In this document: piece after piece, positions 7,211 through 18,300 of the stretch
Layout of the letters: each line of letters opens with the position of its first letter
Position numbering within the stretch: position 1 is the stretch's first letter
Origin: Effrenium voratum
Taxonomy: Eukaryota > Sar > Dinophyceae > Suessiales > Symbiodiniaceae
Direction of reading: 5' to 3'
Assembly (NCBI GenBank): GCA_963377175.1
Contig: CAUJNA010003248.1
Coordinates: forward strand, 575,326 to 639,325
Length of the DNA: 64,000 nucleotides
Translations under genes and position numbers: made by a program
The notes under the pieces: model-generated
What the model saw: only the letters and a program-made list of their open reading frames with translations
What the model was told of the DNA's origin: nothing
Database searches by the model: none

Positions 7211-10200
7211 TCATTGTGAAACTTGCCAGGTCCAATCAAGGCAGAAACATGCATCCACAAATCGTAGCACATTCCTATACTCAGATGCAAGAGACATTTT
7301 GCCTCTAGCCAATACGCAACCACTTGAAATCCCGGCTGCCGCATCTGCGCATCGCGCAGCCGTCATCCACGGAAATGGGTTGGCCATAGAAATCCATAGC
7401 AGCGCACGGTCATAAGCCATCTGAATATCATCGGCAAAGAAGATTTGGTGAGCAATACATGCAAAACATAGCCATTCCAGGTACCATGAATAATATATAC
7501 ATAATGAAAAGAAAATCATCCATGAGGTAATAGTTCCATCCATGAATATCCGGAATGTCATAGCCGTCGGAATATGTAAATGTATACACATCCATTCATC
7601 TTGGACGCATGAAATCATATCATGATGTAGAGTCGTTCCATCGCAATGACATTGATGAGACGCAAGCAATAGATGGGGACTAGCCCACATCATGCCGCAA
7701 TCAACATCGGAGTAAATATATGTATCGCTGTTGGTGGGCGCACCACACCACATAAGCAATAATAATCCACATCTGCATTTCGCATACCTGTCTCCAATGG
7801 ACAGTCTGTGGGTACGTCGACGGAACTCTTCGTCCAAATTCTTTTGAGCTTCTCGCGCCCGGACACACTTCTTATGATGATCTTCTGGTATCCAATGCCC
7901 CATTCGTAGGCACCAATCCAGCAGAGGTGTGTCGCATTTGTTCGGGTCAGTGGCTGCAATAATGGCGCTCACATTGACCGAATAACCATGTCTGCCAAGG
8001 TTCAGGCCTTCCCTTACGAACGATATATAATTACAGTTGAAAGCCAGGGAGAAGCATCTGTAAATGATATCACCCACCGGGTGCACGCGATCCTTGACCA
8101 GGAGCTTCATTTCGTCTTTGGTGATGTCGAGGATTCTCGCTGCAATCCACAGCTTGTAAAATATGTATAGCCCCTCGCACTTGCATACCATCAGACGAAT
8201 GTATTCATCACGCTCCTCAGCCGACCGGAAGGTCCTTGTCCGAACATTCTGAGATTGGCTAATCTTCACTATTGTTGACGGCAACAGGATCCCTTCCTGA
8301 TCGTGCTCAGTCATGTTGGGGTATTTCTCGAAGTCGTTGTGGTATGGACAGCCTAGCTTCCCTTCGAGCGCGGCATCGATCGTTCTCTTTTCACCACCTT
8401 CGAACATCCCCCACATCTTTGACATCTGCAGTGCGATGAATCCCGCCATGTATTGAGCTTCGCGCGGCTCATCAAGGCAAATCGCCATCCGCTGGGTATT
8501 TATGATATCCCGCGATGTCAAGTCGTTGTCGCGGTATTGCCAACCGCCATCTTCTTCCTCAGACATGTAGCCGGACGTGTATCCTTGCGTGTCCATGTCG
8601 TCTTCTTCAGGAACGTCCTCCGCCTCATCATCCTCTTCCTGTGCTGCCGCACCATGGTTGGCTTCGTCTTGTGCGCGCCTGGCATCACCCGAGACATTGG
8701 GACCTTGGTTGTCCCCGTCGTCGTCGGAACTGATGTGGATGTAGAATCTCCCGGTAGAGATCAATTGCGCTCCACATTCCAGGCACACACAGAAGCATGT
8801 GGGAATCGCGGTCGCACATGAGGGACATATCCGGCACCTCAGTCCTTCCCATGTCTCGTCATTCAGGATGACGACTTTGCTGATCTCGTCCCTGATCTCG
8901 TTGGTCTGCGCATCAAACTCCTCCAGCTTGTTTTCCCGAAACAGTTTGCATGCACGATCAACCATGTCTTTGATGTAGTGCAGATTGTCGGCACCTGCCT
9001 CGGTCTCAGGCATCCTCTCGTTGATCTTCGCGACGTTCTGTAGGAACATCGCAGCCGATTCCTGGGATGAATCAACGAAACCCGGACAGATCTCGTTTTC
9101 CACACATTTCGAGTACGCTCGCTTGACGTCCTCGTACTCCAGGCGCTTCCCTCCGTTGCTTTTGCCAATCCAAATGGACTTGACCTCATAGAACGGGATC
9201 ACGTCAAAGACCATGAATGTCCCATTTGCCGCGACTCCAGCTCCATACCGCGCGAGGGTTGCACTGGGAATGTAGATGATCGCAATCGGATCCCCCGACC
9301 TTACGTTTCGGTTCGTCACCTTCGTTGCTACGTTCATCTCATCCCATGGAGCGAATGCTCCGAAGTGCAATGCTAGCCTGTTTCCGCCATCGATCCCGCC
9401 GGGGACTAGCCCACAGCGTACGATGCTCGGCAGGTTCTCCACATACGTTACATGGAATGCTCCTCCGAGAGAATCACCCATTCTTGCAGAATACCTATTT
9501 GCCAGTGCGGATGAGCTCATGAATCCAAAATCACTGTGACCAGTTGTGACTCGGATGCACCAAGGCCTGTACCATCCATCGCATCTGTTGAACATCCTGT
9601 CGATGTCATCCCGATCCAGGCCAGCATAGTTCATCTCCTCCCTGGCCGCCTTCATGTCATTCGGGTTCATGACGCTTGGAAACCTTGCTGCCAGGACCTG
9701 AAATCTCGATTTCTTGTGTCCGGACTCCTGCCACTTGATCACTTCCATGATGCCCATGTATCGTTTTGCTCTCGAAGTTGAAGGTGGGAATATGTCGTTA
9801 TTTCGGTCGTCAATGACTGCGTCGATGTCGACCCATCCACCTTCATCGCATCTGAAAACACTTCCTCGGCAATTGCCGATTTTGTGTCGAAGGACTCTGC
9901 ATAGGTTGTGAGATAGCTGGTTTGCTTGATCTTTCGTAGCAAATACCGAGCGATCGTCGCCAATCTTGCATAGTGGAGCACCGTCAAAGGGAGCAACGCA
10001 GAAATTGACGCTCTTGCCAAGCTGCATCACATCCACCTGTTCAAGGCCGGCACCCTTGGGAAAGTACTTGGGGTCAACAATAGATGCGTACGCCCATGGC
10101 ATATGCACATCGCTCACGTCGCCGAACTTCGGGATATAACATGGGATGGTGTCACACCCTCGCTCTAGCGTCGTCTTGAACGTTCTGTTGTCCCCGCACG

Positions 10201-12952
10201 GATTGTAGGTGAGGTCCACGCCACCGCATTGTAGCTCTCCTCCCTCAGCCGTGTCAGCCATCTCCACCAGATTGATGGTATAGCTATACATTTCTATTGT
10301 CTCTTTCCCTTCTTGCCCTCCTTTCTTGCGTTCCTTGGACGCCGATGAGGACGGTTCTTCCGTATCCCCCATTTCTTCATCCGAGGAAACATGATCGCTG
10401 CTGAGAAGCTCACGGATCTTCTTCATCGCCTTCTCGTTCCCAGCAGCCTCCTCATAGTTCTTGCAGTCGCCGTCGTGGGCCAGGTTCGCGCATCTCATGC
10501 AAATTCCCATCTCTCCCATGCACTTTTCCATTGAGACTAGGAACTCGAGTGCAGCTCTCCGCCCATCAATCACTCGCTGCTTCTTCTCTTCTTTCTCAAC
10601 GTTGGGCTGAGAGCTTCGGCTCGGGTCTGGCACTTGACCAAGACCGTCGCCTTCACTCTCTGTTGCCTTCCTCTTGGATCCTTGGGTGGCATGCTCGGCC
10701 GTCAGGGATCGCGGATGTCTGGGCTTGACCGTGTTCATGATGTCCAACACTTCTTTCGTGGGCGCCCCGAGCTGGGCGGACGGTTTGTTCCGCTTTCGGT
10801 TCTGGCCCGTCGTGTGGCTCACGTTCCCGGCGAGGTGTCGTACGATTGATTGCTCGAACTCCCTCTTGATCTTCCATGCATCTTTCCATAATGGAAGCTC
10901 GTGCTGAAAGTACGACATCACCTCAAAGAAACCCAATATCATCTCGACGACGTCCCCCAAGGACTCCTCATTCGTAGTTTGTCCCAGGAGATCATACATC
11001 GTCCCCTGATCAAGCACGCTCTTGATCCAGGATGAATAGGCCACGTTGCCAAGATCTCTGTCTATCACAAAGATGGAGGTCCTCTCCTCAACTCCCTCGG
11101 AATTCTTGCACGTGATCACATCCCGGGATGCACACAATTGCTTCCCGTGTCCGTTATTGTAGAACTGTGCTGCCTGATCCATTGTCATGCTCACGAAACC
11201 CACGTGGGATAGCTCTTTCTTCAGCTTGGAATATGCAAGCTCCCGTATAATCGTGGTCATGGCCTGAACATTGTTGACGTTCACCATGAGATGTTGAAGA
11301 TCCGGGATTGCAACCACGCATTCTGCGAAAAGTCGCGTATACAGCTTCCTCCCTTCGGTTGATCTCACAACACCGTTCGTGTCCGCATTCCAGTTCGCGC
11401 AGCAGTTCACGCAAGAAGTGGGATTGTATTTTGAGTTTGGCCCGAGCACCTTCGACTTGTTCATCTGCATTTCTTTCACACAAAGTTCGCAGATTAACTC
11501 ACTGAGCTCGGTGACCGCATACCATCGAAGACGTTGATCGTTGACATCGGTGTTCCCAAACGCATCTTGTCCGCCGTGTCCTTCATCCTGCCGTTCTTGC
11601 CTCCGTTTCGATTGAGCAGTGAAGGTCGGCTTGTACTCGAATTTCACCTTCGACTCCTCCATGTTCTTCGGGATATTGAAGCGAAGGTCGGGCTCGCTTA
11701 TGCATGTCTCCTCCAGCTCACACACGAACGCGTTGCTTGGCGCGATCACGTCGATGGATTTCTCCACCAACAATCGCTTCAAGAGGAAATGTTGCAGATT
11801 CGAGCTTCCAGGGATCTTGTAGTTCTTACCTGTGAGCGCGTGGGCAACGCGCCACAGGCGATCGTTCTCGGTCACCAACGCGCCTGCCGCCTTGCAGATC
11901 TCGCTCACCTTGTTGGCGATCGTCCCCAAGTCCCCTCTTCCTCCATGGAAAGCCACGTCGCGATTCACGCACACCACAACCAAGCCCCTGCACGTGTTGA
12001 CGAGGTCGGGTATCGTCTTTTGCAAGGAGTCAATGATGGGGTTGGCGGTCACCTGCCACCCACACCCGCTCATGGACACCCAGTCATAGAGCGACATCCA
12101 AATGTGCACCGACACAGGTGAGTCATCCATGTCTCGCCTCCGTCGTTCGACAATAAGCTTCTCCAGTTTCTGCAATCGGGAGATGATGTTCATCGTATCT
12201 GCGGACGAGGAGACTTGCTCACTCGAACCGTAGTACGATCTCTCCTCGATGTTTGTCCATCCCTGTTCGTTGACCATCATCTGGAAGGTCTTCGTGCTCC
12301 CTTTTGCATTGACAGCCCTCAGGGGCCAATCCAGGACCAAGAAGCTCTTCTTCTGAATCATCATGTCGCGAATCGTTGCCCCACCAATGGGGCCCCTTTT
12401 CTGCTCATTGATGACCCGGGTCAACCGTCCAGGTGCGTTGTCTGGGTTCTTCTCTGCCTGTATCAACGCATTGATGGCTTTGGCGCCCGGAAGGCGTCCA
12501 GTAATCAAGCATCCTGTTTGGGCACACATGAAAGCATACAGCTGAAGCCATGCCGCATTCCCTTTTCCAACATAGGAAAGAATGATCTTCTCTGCGCTGG
12601 TCTTCTCCTCGAAATGTAACAGCGAAGAAGTCAGGCATCTCAGCATACACTCCCAATATGTCGCGTTCTTCCCGTCTGCGAGACACGGCCCAAATACAGT
12701 TTGTATGATTGGGTACCCTGTGTTGGCGTCTATGTTGAACTTCACGTTGACAGTTGCGCCACTCAGAGTAATACCCCCTTCGAATGAGGTGTATGTGTCG
12801 AGCCCAGCAGTTGGGTTGATGATAGTCCATCTGTCATCATCACCACCGGAGTTCATGCGGAATATGGAGTCGATGATCTCGTTGTCGATCTTGACGGCAT
12901 CGCTTGCATACGGACCCCCCACTTGAAGCTCCCTGCTGGGGGACTGGCCCAC
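7211..12952 (-). CDS. ORF5: 1,913-aa retrotransposon protein with a Tpt1/KptA-like domain and a zinc ribbon
   Basis: The largest ORF of the element, open throughout. Residues about 1,007-1,260 follow the RNA 2'-phosphotransferase family, which removes a splice-junction 2'-phosphate from RNA using NAD+: LSHNLCRVLRH with GGWVDIDAVI (N-terminal lobe), IRVTTGHS (family QGHS), FHVTYVENLPSIVRCGL (family HGTY…GL) and NRLALHFGAF. The Arg of LRH and the His of GHS are kept; the later arginines are not obvious, so activity is uncertain. A Cys-rich ribbon (CRICPSCATAIPTCFCVC) follows near 1,372-1,396, then an acidic linker. The first 1,000 residues and the last 450 match nothing I know. The N-terminus overlaps ORF4 at a G6 run, so it may be made by frameshifting rather than from its own ATG. 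The role in retrotransposition is unknown. Confidence 0.8.
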   Translation of the reverse strand: MGQSPSRELQVGGPYASDAVKIDNEIIDSIFRMNSGGDDDRWTIINPTAGLDTYTSFEGGITLSGATVNVKFNIDANTGYPIIQTVFGPCLADGKNATYWECMLRCLTSSLLHFEEKTSAEKIILSYVGKGNAAWLQLYAFMCAQTGCLITGRLPGAKAINALIQAEKNPDNAPGRLTRVINEQKRGPIGGATIRDMMIQKKSFLVLDWPLRAVNAKGSTKTFQMMVNEQGWTNIEERSYYGSSEQVSSSADTMNIISRLQKLEKLIVERRRRDMDDSPVSVHIWMSLYDWVSMSGCGWQVTANPIIDSLQKTIPDLVNTCRGLVVVCVNRDVAFHGGRGDLGTIANKVSEICKAAGALVTENDRLWRVAHALTGKNYKIPGSSNLQHFLLKRLLVEKSIDVIAPSNAFVCELEETCISEPDLRFNIPKNMEESKVKFEYKPTFTAQSKRRQERQDEGHGGQDAFGNTDVNDQRLRWYAVTELSELICELCVKEMQMNKSKVLGPNSKYNPTSCVNCCANWNADTNGVVRSTEGRKLYTRLFAECVVAIPDLQHLMVNVNNVQAMTTIIRELAYSKLKKELSHVGFVSMTMDQAAQFYNNGHGKQLCASRDVITCKNSEGVEERTSIFVIDRDLGNVAYSSWIKSVLDQGTMYDLLGQTTNEESLGDVVEMILGFFEVMSYFQHELPLWKDAWKIKREFEQSIVRHLAGNVSHTTGQNRKRNKPSAQLGAPTKEVLDIMNTVKPRHPRSLTAEHATQGSKRKATESEGDGLGQVPDPSRSSQPNVEKEEKKQRVIDGRRAALEFLVSMEKCMGEMGICMRCANLAHDGDCKNYEEAAGNEKAMKKIRELLSSDHVSSDEEMGDTEEPSSSASKERKKGGQEGKETIEMYSYTINLVEMADTAEGGELQCGGVDLTYNPCGDNRTFKTTLERGCDTIPCYIPKFGDVSDVHMPWAYASIVDPKYFPKGAGLEQVDVMQLGKSVNFCVAPFDGAPLCKIGDDRSVFATKDQANQLSHNLCRVLRHKIGNCRGSVFRCDEGGWVDIDAVIDDRNNDIFPPSTSRAKRYMGIMEVIKWQESGHKKSRFQVLAARFPSVMNPNDMKAAREEMNYAGLDRDDIDRMFNRCDGWYRPWCIRVTTGHSDFGFMSSSALANRYSARMGDSLGGAFHVTYVENLPSIVRCGLVPGGIDGGNRLALHFGAFAPWDEMNVATKVTNRNVRSGDPIAIIYIPSATLARYGAGVAANGTFMVFDVIPFYEVKSIWIGKSNGGKRLEYEDVKRAYSKCVENEICPGFVDSSQESAAMFLQNVAKINERMPETEAGADNLHYIKDMVDRACKLFRENKLEEFDAQTNEIRDEISKVVILNDETWEGLRCRICPSCATAIPTCFCVCLECGAQLISTGRFYIHISSDDDGDNQGPNVSGDARRAQDEANHGAAAQEEDDEAEDVPEEDDMDTQGYTSGYMSEEEDGGWQYRDNDLTSRDIINTQRMAICLDEPREAQYMAGFIALQMSKMWGMFEGGEKRTIDAALEGKLGCPYHNDFEKYPNMTEHDQEGILLPSTIVKISQSQNVRTRTFRSAEERDEYIRLMVCKCEGLYIFYKLWIAARILDITKDEMKLLVKDRVHPVGDIIYRCFSLAFNCNYISFVREGLNLGRHGYSVNVSAIIAATDPNKCDTPLLDWCLRMGHWIPEDHHKKCVRAREAQKNLDEEFRRRTHRLSIGDRYAKCRCGLLLLMWCGAPTNSDTYIYSDVDCGMMWASPHLLLASHQCHCDGTTLHHDMISCVQDEWMCIHLHIPTAMTFRIFMDGTITSWMIFFSLCIYYSWYLEWLCFACIAHQIFFADDIQMAYDRALLWISMANPFPWMTAARCADAAAGISSGCVLARGKMSLASEYRNVLRFVDACFCLDWTWQVSQ

Positions 12953-14756
12953 CAGAGGTTTGTTTCCTTTGCCCGGAGCTCGACGCTGACTTCTGCTGTC
13001 GCTCCGTCTTCTGCGGCGGTTCCGTCTTCGATGAACCCATTACCCACCACGTCGGCTCCTCTCCGATCGCGAAGTCCTCGGGGTACCTCTCCAGTTCCCT
13101 GTCGGCTTCGTTAACGGTGCAGTAGGTGTTCTGGTCGAAGTCGATCACGTTGTCCGTCTCCGCCTTCTTTTCAATCTCCTTCAGCCAGCTTACCCACTTG
13201 CGCCGATCTTGGTTCTCAGCGGCCCTGTCAGCCGCGTGTGGCGCCAAGCTGATGGAGTTGATGTTCATCGCAGGCAGCGTTGATTTGTAGATCATGTCGA
13301 TGCACCACAGGAAGTTCCTGGCGACCCCGATCTCCCGATAGAGGTCCTTCAGCTCGGACTTGTCCTGACGGAAGTAAACTGTGTACGACTGATCCGTAGC
13401 ATGCCTTTCCCCGACCAATGGCTGTAACCTCCTCATGATGAAGGAAACGCACATGAGTGAGTTGATTGCCCCGATGCACGCGTCAGAGATGTCGCTGGGG
13501 GTTGACCCACAGATCATCCAGTGCAAAAGGTTGTGCTGGTGAGCTCTTTCATCTCTTCTCATTGCATACGCCAGGTTCTTCATCGACGCGCGCAGCTCAT
13601 TCTGGTAGGTCAGCCCAAGGTCCCAATTCTTCTGGTAGTCGGCTCTTGTGCCATGACCGTAGAAGTCAACCTTGGGAGCCTTGATCACGCTCAACGTGAA
13701 TACCTTCCCCCAGTTTCGATCTCTGAATTTCGCAATTCTTCGATCATGCCTTTCGAACTCTGCAGTTGTCAGAAACTCCTCGGAGCTCCTCCACCTCCTT
13801 GACGACGAGGTCCTGGTTGGTTCATCACTGATGAACTCTTTGTAGACTTCCCCGACCGGAGTGTCTTGGTGGAATGCAGCTGTGAAAGACCGTTCTTCAT
13901 TGTTCTCGGCCACACCTGATGCGAGATCCCAGATATCTGCGATGGATCTCAACATATCTGCCCCCTCGATGCAATACTTGGTGACATTGAGCAGTTCAGG
14001 ATTCTTTGCTAGTAGCGATGCCTCACCGCAAAGCTGGTTCAGCGCCGCCACAATCTTCTTCCCCTTGCTGCAGAATTCCCTCCAACCAAGCATGCATTCG
14101 TCAGCAGAAAGTTGTCCGAAAATCTTACTGATAAACTCCAATGCAACCCTCATGGATTGCCCTTCTCCTTTCATCATTCCGCGGCACTTGGCAGAGTAGT
14201 ACGCTGAGTAGGCGTAGATGACGGGGACGCCGATGTCCTCGATCCACTTTATGCATGTACCCAGGTCGCTGCCCATTTCCATCCTCTTGGGGATTCTTTT
14301 GCCCTCCTCGATGGCGTTCTTCACGAGGCTCCCCAAGAATATTGCCGCTTGCCTGGATTTCCCAACAGGCACGCAGAAGAATTCATTCGTATTGACGACG
14401 GTCGCATTGGCAGTCATCTTGATGATATCCTCCAGAACCGGGGAAACCCAAAATAGGCAGCTGCAAATAAAGCCACAGAATAGTCCCAATATATGCCCAG
14501 CTTCTAATTGAGGTGCGGGACTGGCCCAACTCCTCGTCGAAACTTGAGGTTCGGAACTAGCCCAGTTCCCCGTTGGAACCTGAGGTTCGGGACTAGCCCA
14601 GCTCCTCTTTGGTACAGTCGGGGCGGTGCGAATCTCACACGCAGCAGCTTGATGCTTCCGCGAATTCCCTCGCGTAATGCAAGCGAGAGCGAGTTTCAAT
14701 GGTGCCGGCTGAAGGCACTTTGCTCGAGCACGAAAACGACGGAGGATCACACACAC
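12840..14756 (-). CDS. ORF4: unknown 638-aa retrotransposon protein
   Basis: Open frame without a recognised family. The first ~110 codons include the three-copy repeat that reads SWASPEPQVPTGN and a hydrophobic stretch (GLFCGFICSCLFWVSPVL). The likelier true start is the Met of MTANATVVNTNEFF near 14,418, giving about 525 residues. The body is mainly helical (GEGQSMRVALEFISKIF, LGWREFCSKGKKIVAAL) and ends in a Ser/Gln/Gly-rich tail overlapping ORF5 in the +1 frame. The overlap contains GGGGGG, so a continuous ORF4-ORF5 polyprotein by ribosomal slippage is possible. Only its place in the element suggests it belongs to the retrotransposon cycle. Confidence 0.6.
   Translation of the reverse strand: MCVILRRFRARAKCLQPAPLKLALACITRGNSRKHQAAACEIRTAPTVPKRSWASPEPQVPTGNWASSEPQVSTRSWASPAPQLEAGHILGLFCGFICSCLFWVSPVLEDIIKMTANATVVNTNEFFCVPVGKSRQAAIFLGSLVKNAIEEGKRIPKRMEMGSDLGTCIKWIEDIGVPVIYAYSAYYSAKCRGMMKGEGQSMRVALEFISKIFGQLSADECMLGWREFCSKGKKIVAALNQLCGEASLLAKNPELLNVTKYCIEGADMLRSIADIWDLASGVAENNEERSFTAAFHQDTPVGEVYKEFISDEPTRTSSSRRWRSSEEFLTTAEFERHDRRIAKFRDRNWGKVFTLSVIKAPKVDFYGHGTRADYQKNWDLGLTYQNELRASMKNLAYAMRRDERAHQHNLLHWMICGSTPSDISDACIGAINSLMCVSFIMRRLQPLVGERHATDQSYTVYFRQDKSELKDLYREIGVARNFLWCIDMIYKSTLPAMNINSISLAPHAADRAAENQDRRKWVSWLKEIEKKAETDNVIDFDQNTYCTVNEADRELERYPEDFAIGEEPTWWVMGSSKTEPPQKTERQQKSASSSGQRKQTSGGPVPQQGASSGGSVCKRCRQDRQRDHRLHIPHELRW
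14516..14625 (-). repeat. 36-bp tandem repeat ahead of ORF4
   Basis: Three sense-strand units of the form GCTGGGCTAGTCCCGAACCT followed by CAGGTTCC. Each has the dispersed 12-mer TGGGC(C/T)AGTCCC (one unit with one change), and the first has a GAACCT/AGGTTC dyad. It lies 100-200 bp upstream of the probable ORF4 start, so it may be leader sequence rather than protein-coding. Confidence 0.7.
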
Positions 14757-14783
14757 AATTAACGACGTGTACAGCTGGGTTTC

Positions 14784-15381
14784 CTAGGTTTCCCGACCAG
14801 CACAAGGTCCATGTTCATGGTTTCCATTACACTTGTTAGACAACGAGCTGCCAAGGTCAAAGTTCCACGAAACAACTCTCCATGGTTTCTTGATTGGCAT
14901 GGGTTTCTTCGCATACCTTTGCTTCAAGCCATAGCGACACCCATCAAACTCATGACTAATGCCATCATGAACAACCTCATGCAGTCTCTCATCCTTCCAA
15001 TAATCGCAACTTCCAGGCAACTCAAACAAAATCGCAGCGCGTTTCGTCATGGCATGCCGTTTGATTTCAACGAACCGTTCAAACAATTTCCAAAATTCCT
15101 TCTGTTTGGCCTCGATTTTCTCTGCGGTGTCAACTCCGCAAGTCTTGTTGAGGCGTGCCCATGATGATCCCCCCCGTGCAAGGCCCGGCGAAGAACAACA
15201 AATCGGAAGGTTTAGTAAGCACATGTCTAGCGATTCTCCCCCCGTACTCGCTCAGTAAGTCATCGACCAAAGTGATGGTCACGACCTGCGGCCCGTGATG
15301 TCGGGCAAGGGCAGTGAACCAGTTACGCGGTTCGGAACATGCCATCAGCACAATAGGCCGAGCCAAGTCAACACTGTACAA
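14784..15381 (-). CDS. ORF3: PC-motif protein in two overlapping frames (G7 run)
   Basis: Two frames (15,130-15,381 and 14,784-15,224) give a coherent protein of about 195 residues if one base of a GGGGGGG run near 15,168-15,178 is skipped: SDLLFFAGPCTGG then SSWARLNKT. Nothing has a good ATG; the first frame begins at TTG nine bases after the pol stop. FFAGPCTGGSSW resembles the PC loop of C5 cytosine methyltransferases, and AAILFELPGSCDYWK sits where the ENV-type motif would be, so it may be a remote methyltransferase-fold protein. Motif I (FxGxG) is absent. A similar protein accompanies copia elements in dinoflagellates as I recall it. The G7 run may be a frameshift site, a mutation or a sequencing error. 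Confidence 0.55.
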
Positions 15382-15389
15382 TGTGACGA

Positions 15390-18300
15390 CTAGACATGCA
15401 CCGGAGCGCGAAGCACACCACCGTCATGTTTGACCATCGCGAGCTCAATACCCGGCGCTAACTGTGGTTTGTGCTTCACCGCAATGCGATATGGAACAAA
15501 ACAACGACCAGGAACAAGTTGCTCATGACTGGTATGCAGACAACGCATAAGCAGCTTCAACCGGAGCAAAGTTTCCAAACCAAGGTCATTGACACATTTT
15601 AATTCAATGCGCTCGTTCGACAGCTCTTCAACGAATGCGGCCAGCACGGACTGCATGTCAACATCCCCGGACCCGACGTGAACTGGTCGTGGTCGTGGAG
15701 ATTGCTCCCGCGCCGGTACACCAACCGGTACGGGATGGAACTGCCAAACTGCGCGTTCAACCCACCCATCAATCCGCTCACACTGCAACCCAGGGTCAAC
15801 CCTGTCCTCAACCTTGAGCCATGACCCGTTCCTCAGAAACCAAGTGGAACGAAGCCACTTGCTCCCGAATGGTGTCACAACCGCGAGTGGAGGTTTCACA
15901 CGCATCAATCTGGGTCCTTTGGCAACGACAACCGGATCATGTCCTTCATGCTCATGCAATCCTTCTTTGGATGTCAATCCGGACCACCACAGGTCCGGGG
16001 GCATGATCGGAATGTGTGTGTACGGAAATGTGGGAACTCCGTCAACCGTTCCCGAAGCAGTCTGCACGGTCCCTTTTATGGGATCACACGTAGGTGTGAG
16101 CGCCTTGAGGGTATCCGGGTCAGACAGCAAGCTCGGGTCGAGTAGACCAATCTGCAAACATGCATGTTTCCATTTGCGTCCATCATTGAACGCCTTGGTG
16201 TAGATGTCAGCCGCCATGTCGGTGACCTCATACGCCAAATACATGTAATCACGTGTGAACATCTCATGCATCCACGAAATGCAAACACCATGGCTTCTCT
16301 CAAGGTGGCGCATCGTGGGGTTTCTCCCCGATCGCACGACACCGATCATAGCCTTATTATCGTCATAGAACACAAAGTTCGGTGACTTCTTGAGAATCCG
16401 CTGCAACAACTTCAGAGCAGGCATACCCATGGCTCTCATGGCAACATCGGCCGCAACTATTTCGGCCTCAGGAGTTGAGTGACTCACACAACCCTGTCTT
16501 TTTGAGCTGCCAGACAACGGAAACCGAGTATTAGGCCCTTGTATATTCAAGTGTCCACCAGAGGTGGAACGTAGCGAGTCGACACATCCTGCAAAGTCAG
16601 CGTCCGCATACAAGGCCAAGTGCACATCATCCATGGAGTCTCCGACCCAACCGACCATGCGCCAATGTTTCGTATGATGCACATAGCACATCAAATGATG
16701 CAAACCCCGATCATCGGAGTCAGTCCACCTGTGCACATTCCGTGCCAGGCGATTCACTTGCCGCAACAAATCGAAGCGGGCAATCCGCGCACCGTACAGC
16801 AACTTCATTAGTACGCTAGCGGCATGCGGAGCAAGGTGTCCACGCACGGGCTCCTTCATGGCCAACTCAGGAGTCCCTCCCCGCTGGTCCGGCGCTGTGG
16901 CAGAACCGTCGGTGGGCACAAGATTGTTACACCAATTGCACACGACTGACGGCCCCTCTTTGGCAGGCTTCCGTGAGACGTGATTCTTTGTTTCTTCATG
17001 CAACTCAGGAGTGACAACCTTATTCAACTTTACATCGCCCGCCACCTCAAGATAGCGGTCGACACAGGAACGTAGGAACTGTTCCATGTCATAGGTCACC
17101 GTTGTTACGCGGTGTCCGTTCCTGAGAGTGACGTTTCCCTTGCTTTGGTTGCAACCAAGGTACATGTCAAGTCCAGTCTCGGGCTCAATCTTCAAACGTG
17201 TACGTAACATGCTCCATCCCTGGGCAAGGCTCTTTTGCGGCCCTGCCATTTTGAAGTCATCAACATACACAACCAGAACAAGCTGGAGCTTTTCATGAAT
17301 GTACACTGACGGCCATTCCTCGCCGATTGGTTCAAAACCAACGGCGCGCACCGATTCGTCACAGTGCTGCTCCCAGAATGTTCCCGCATCTGGGTGTCCG
17401 TACAGCGCCTTCCTCAATGGGACGACTGGTCTCCTGTACTTACCCCAGTTGCATTCACTCGGCACAGCCTCTGGTGGCAATTCAATCCAACATGGCGTGC
17501 CTCTCAGTGTGGCCTGGATGTACGCTTGAACAGCGTCGGCCATCTGCACATCCCAACCATCATGACAACCCAAAAAATCCGCCCAACGCGAGGCCTCAAA
17601 CGAAGCAGGAGAGTTCCCCAAATCTTGAAACATCGCAGCTTCAAAGCTTTGATTCTTCACTTGGTTCCCCAGCAACACGCCTCTACCCTTGAACTTCCTC
17701 TTAGGATCACCAACAGGCAACTGTGAGTGCTTTTCAACACAAATACCATGTGCGCGAGCCATGTGTATCTCTTCCCCTTTCGCTTTTGCCTCCTTGGCCA
17801 CAGCGTCATATTCCCGCACTGCGCCAAGGTCGAAGACGCCCTGGTCGATTAATCCCGACCATTCTTTCTTCATTGATGCCAACGCATCAGGGTTGGTCAG
17901 CATTTCTTTCCGGCCAACTGGTCTGGACACTAAAGCGTCGAAGAATCGTACAACTTTTACGGCTTTCTCTCTGTGCTGTATTCGCTCAGAAGTCACGCAC
18001 GGCATCGATGGGTATTTCTTGGCTTCACCGTTTTCTCCTATTGCGGGCAACGCGAGTGGCACTTTTCCAGAAACTACCTCAGCAGACTCCTCCCATTCGT
18101 ACCAGGTAAAATCCGTCAATGCATCGACCGTAGGATCTGTCCCCGATATCGTCTCAGCTTCGTCTCTCTGACGCTCTATGACTGATGCAACTGCCTTCGT
18201 CCAATTTGGAGTCGATCTCGACCGCTCCTCAGATTTGAACTTCCAGGCGTAAATTACTACCAGACACGCAAATTCTTTCTCAAGCTGAACGTTTCGTCTC

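Noticed and set aside
15812..15830. CCTTGAGCCATGA as a spliced-leader relic
   Set aside because: Only eight or nine bases match and it encodes part of the pol ORF.
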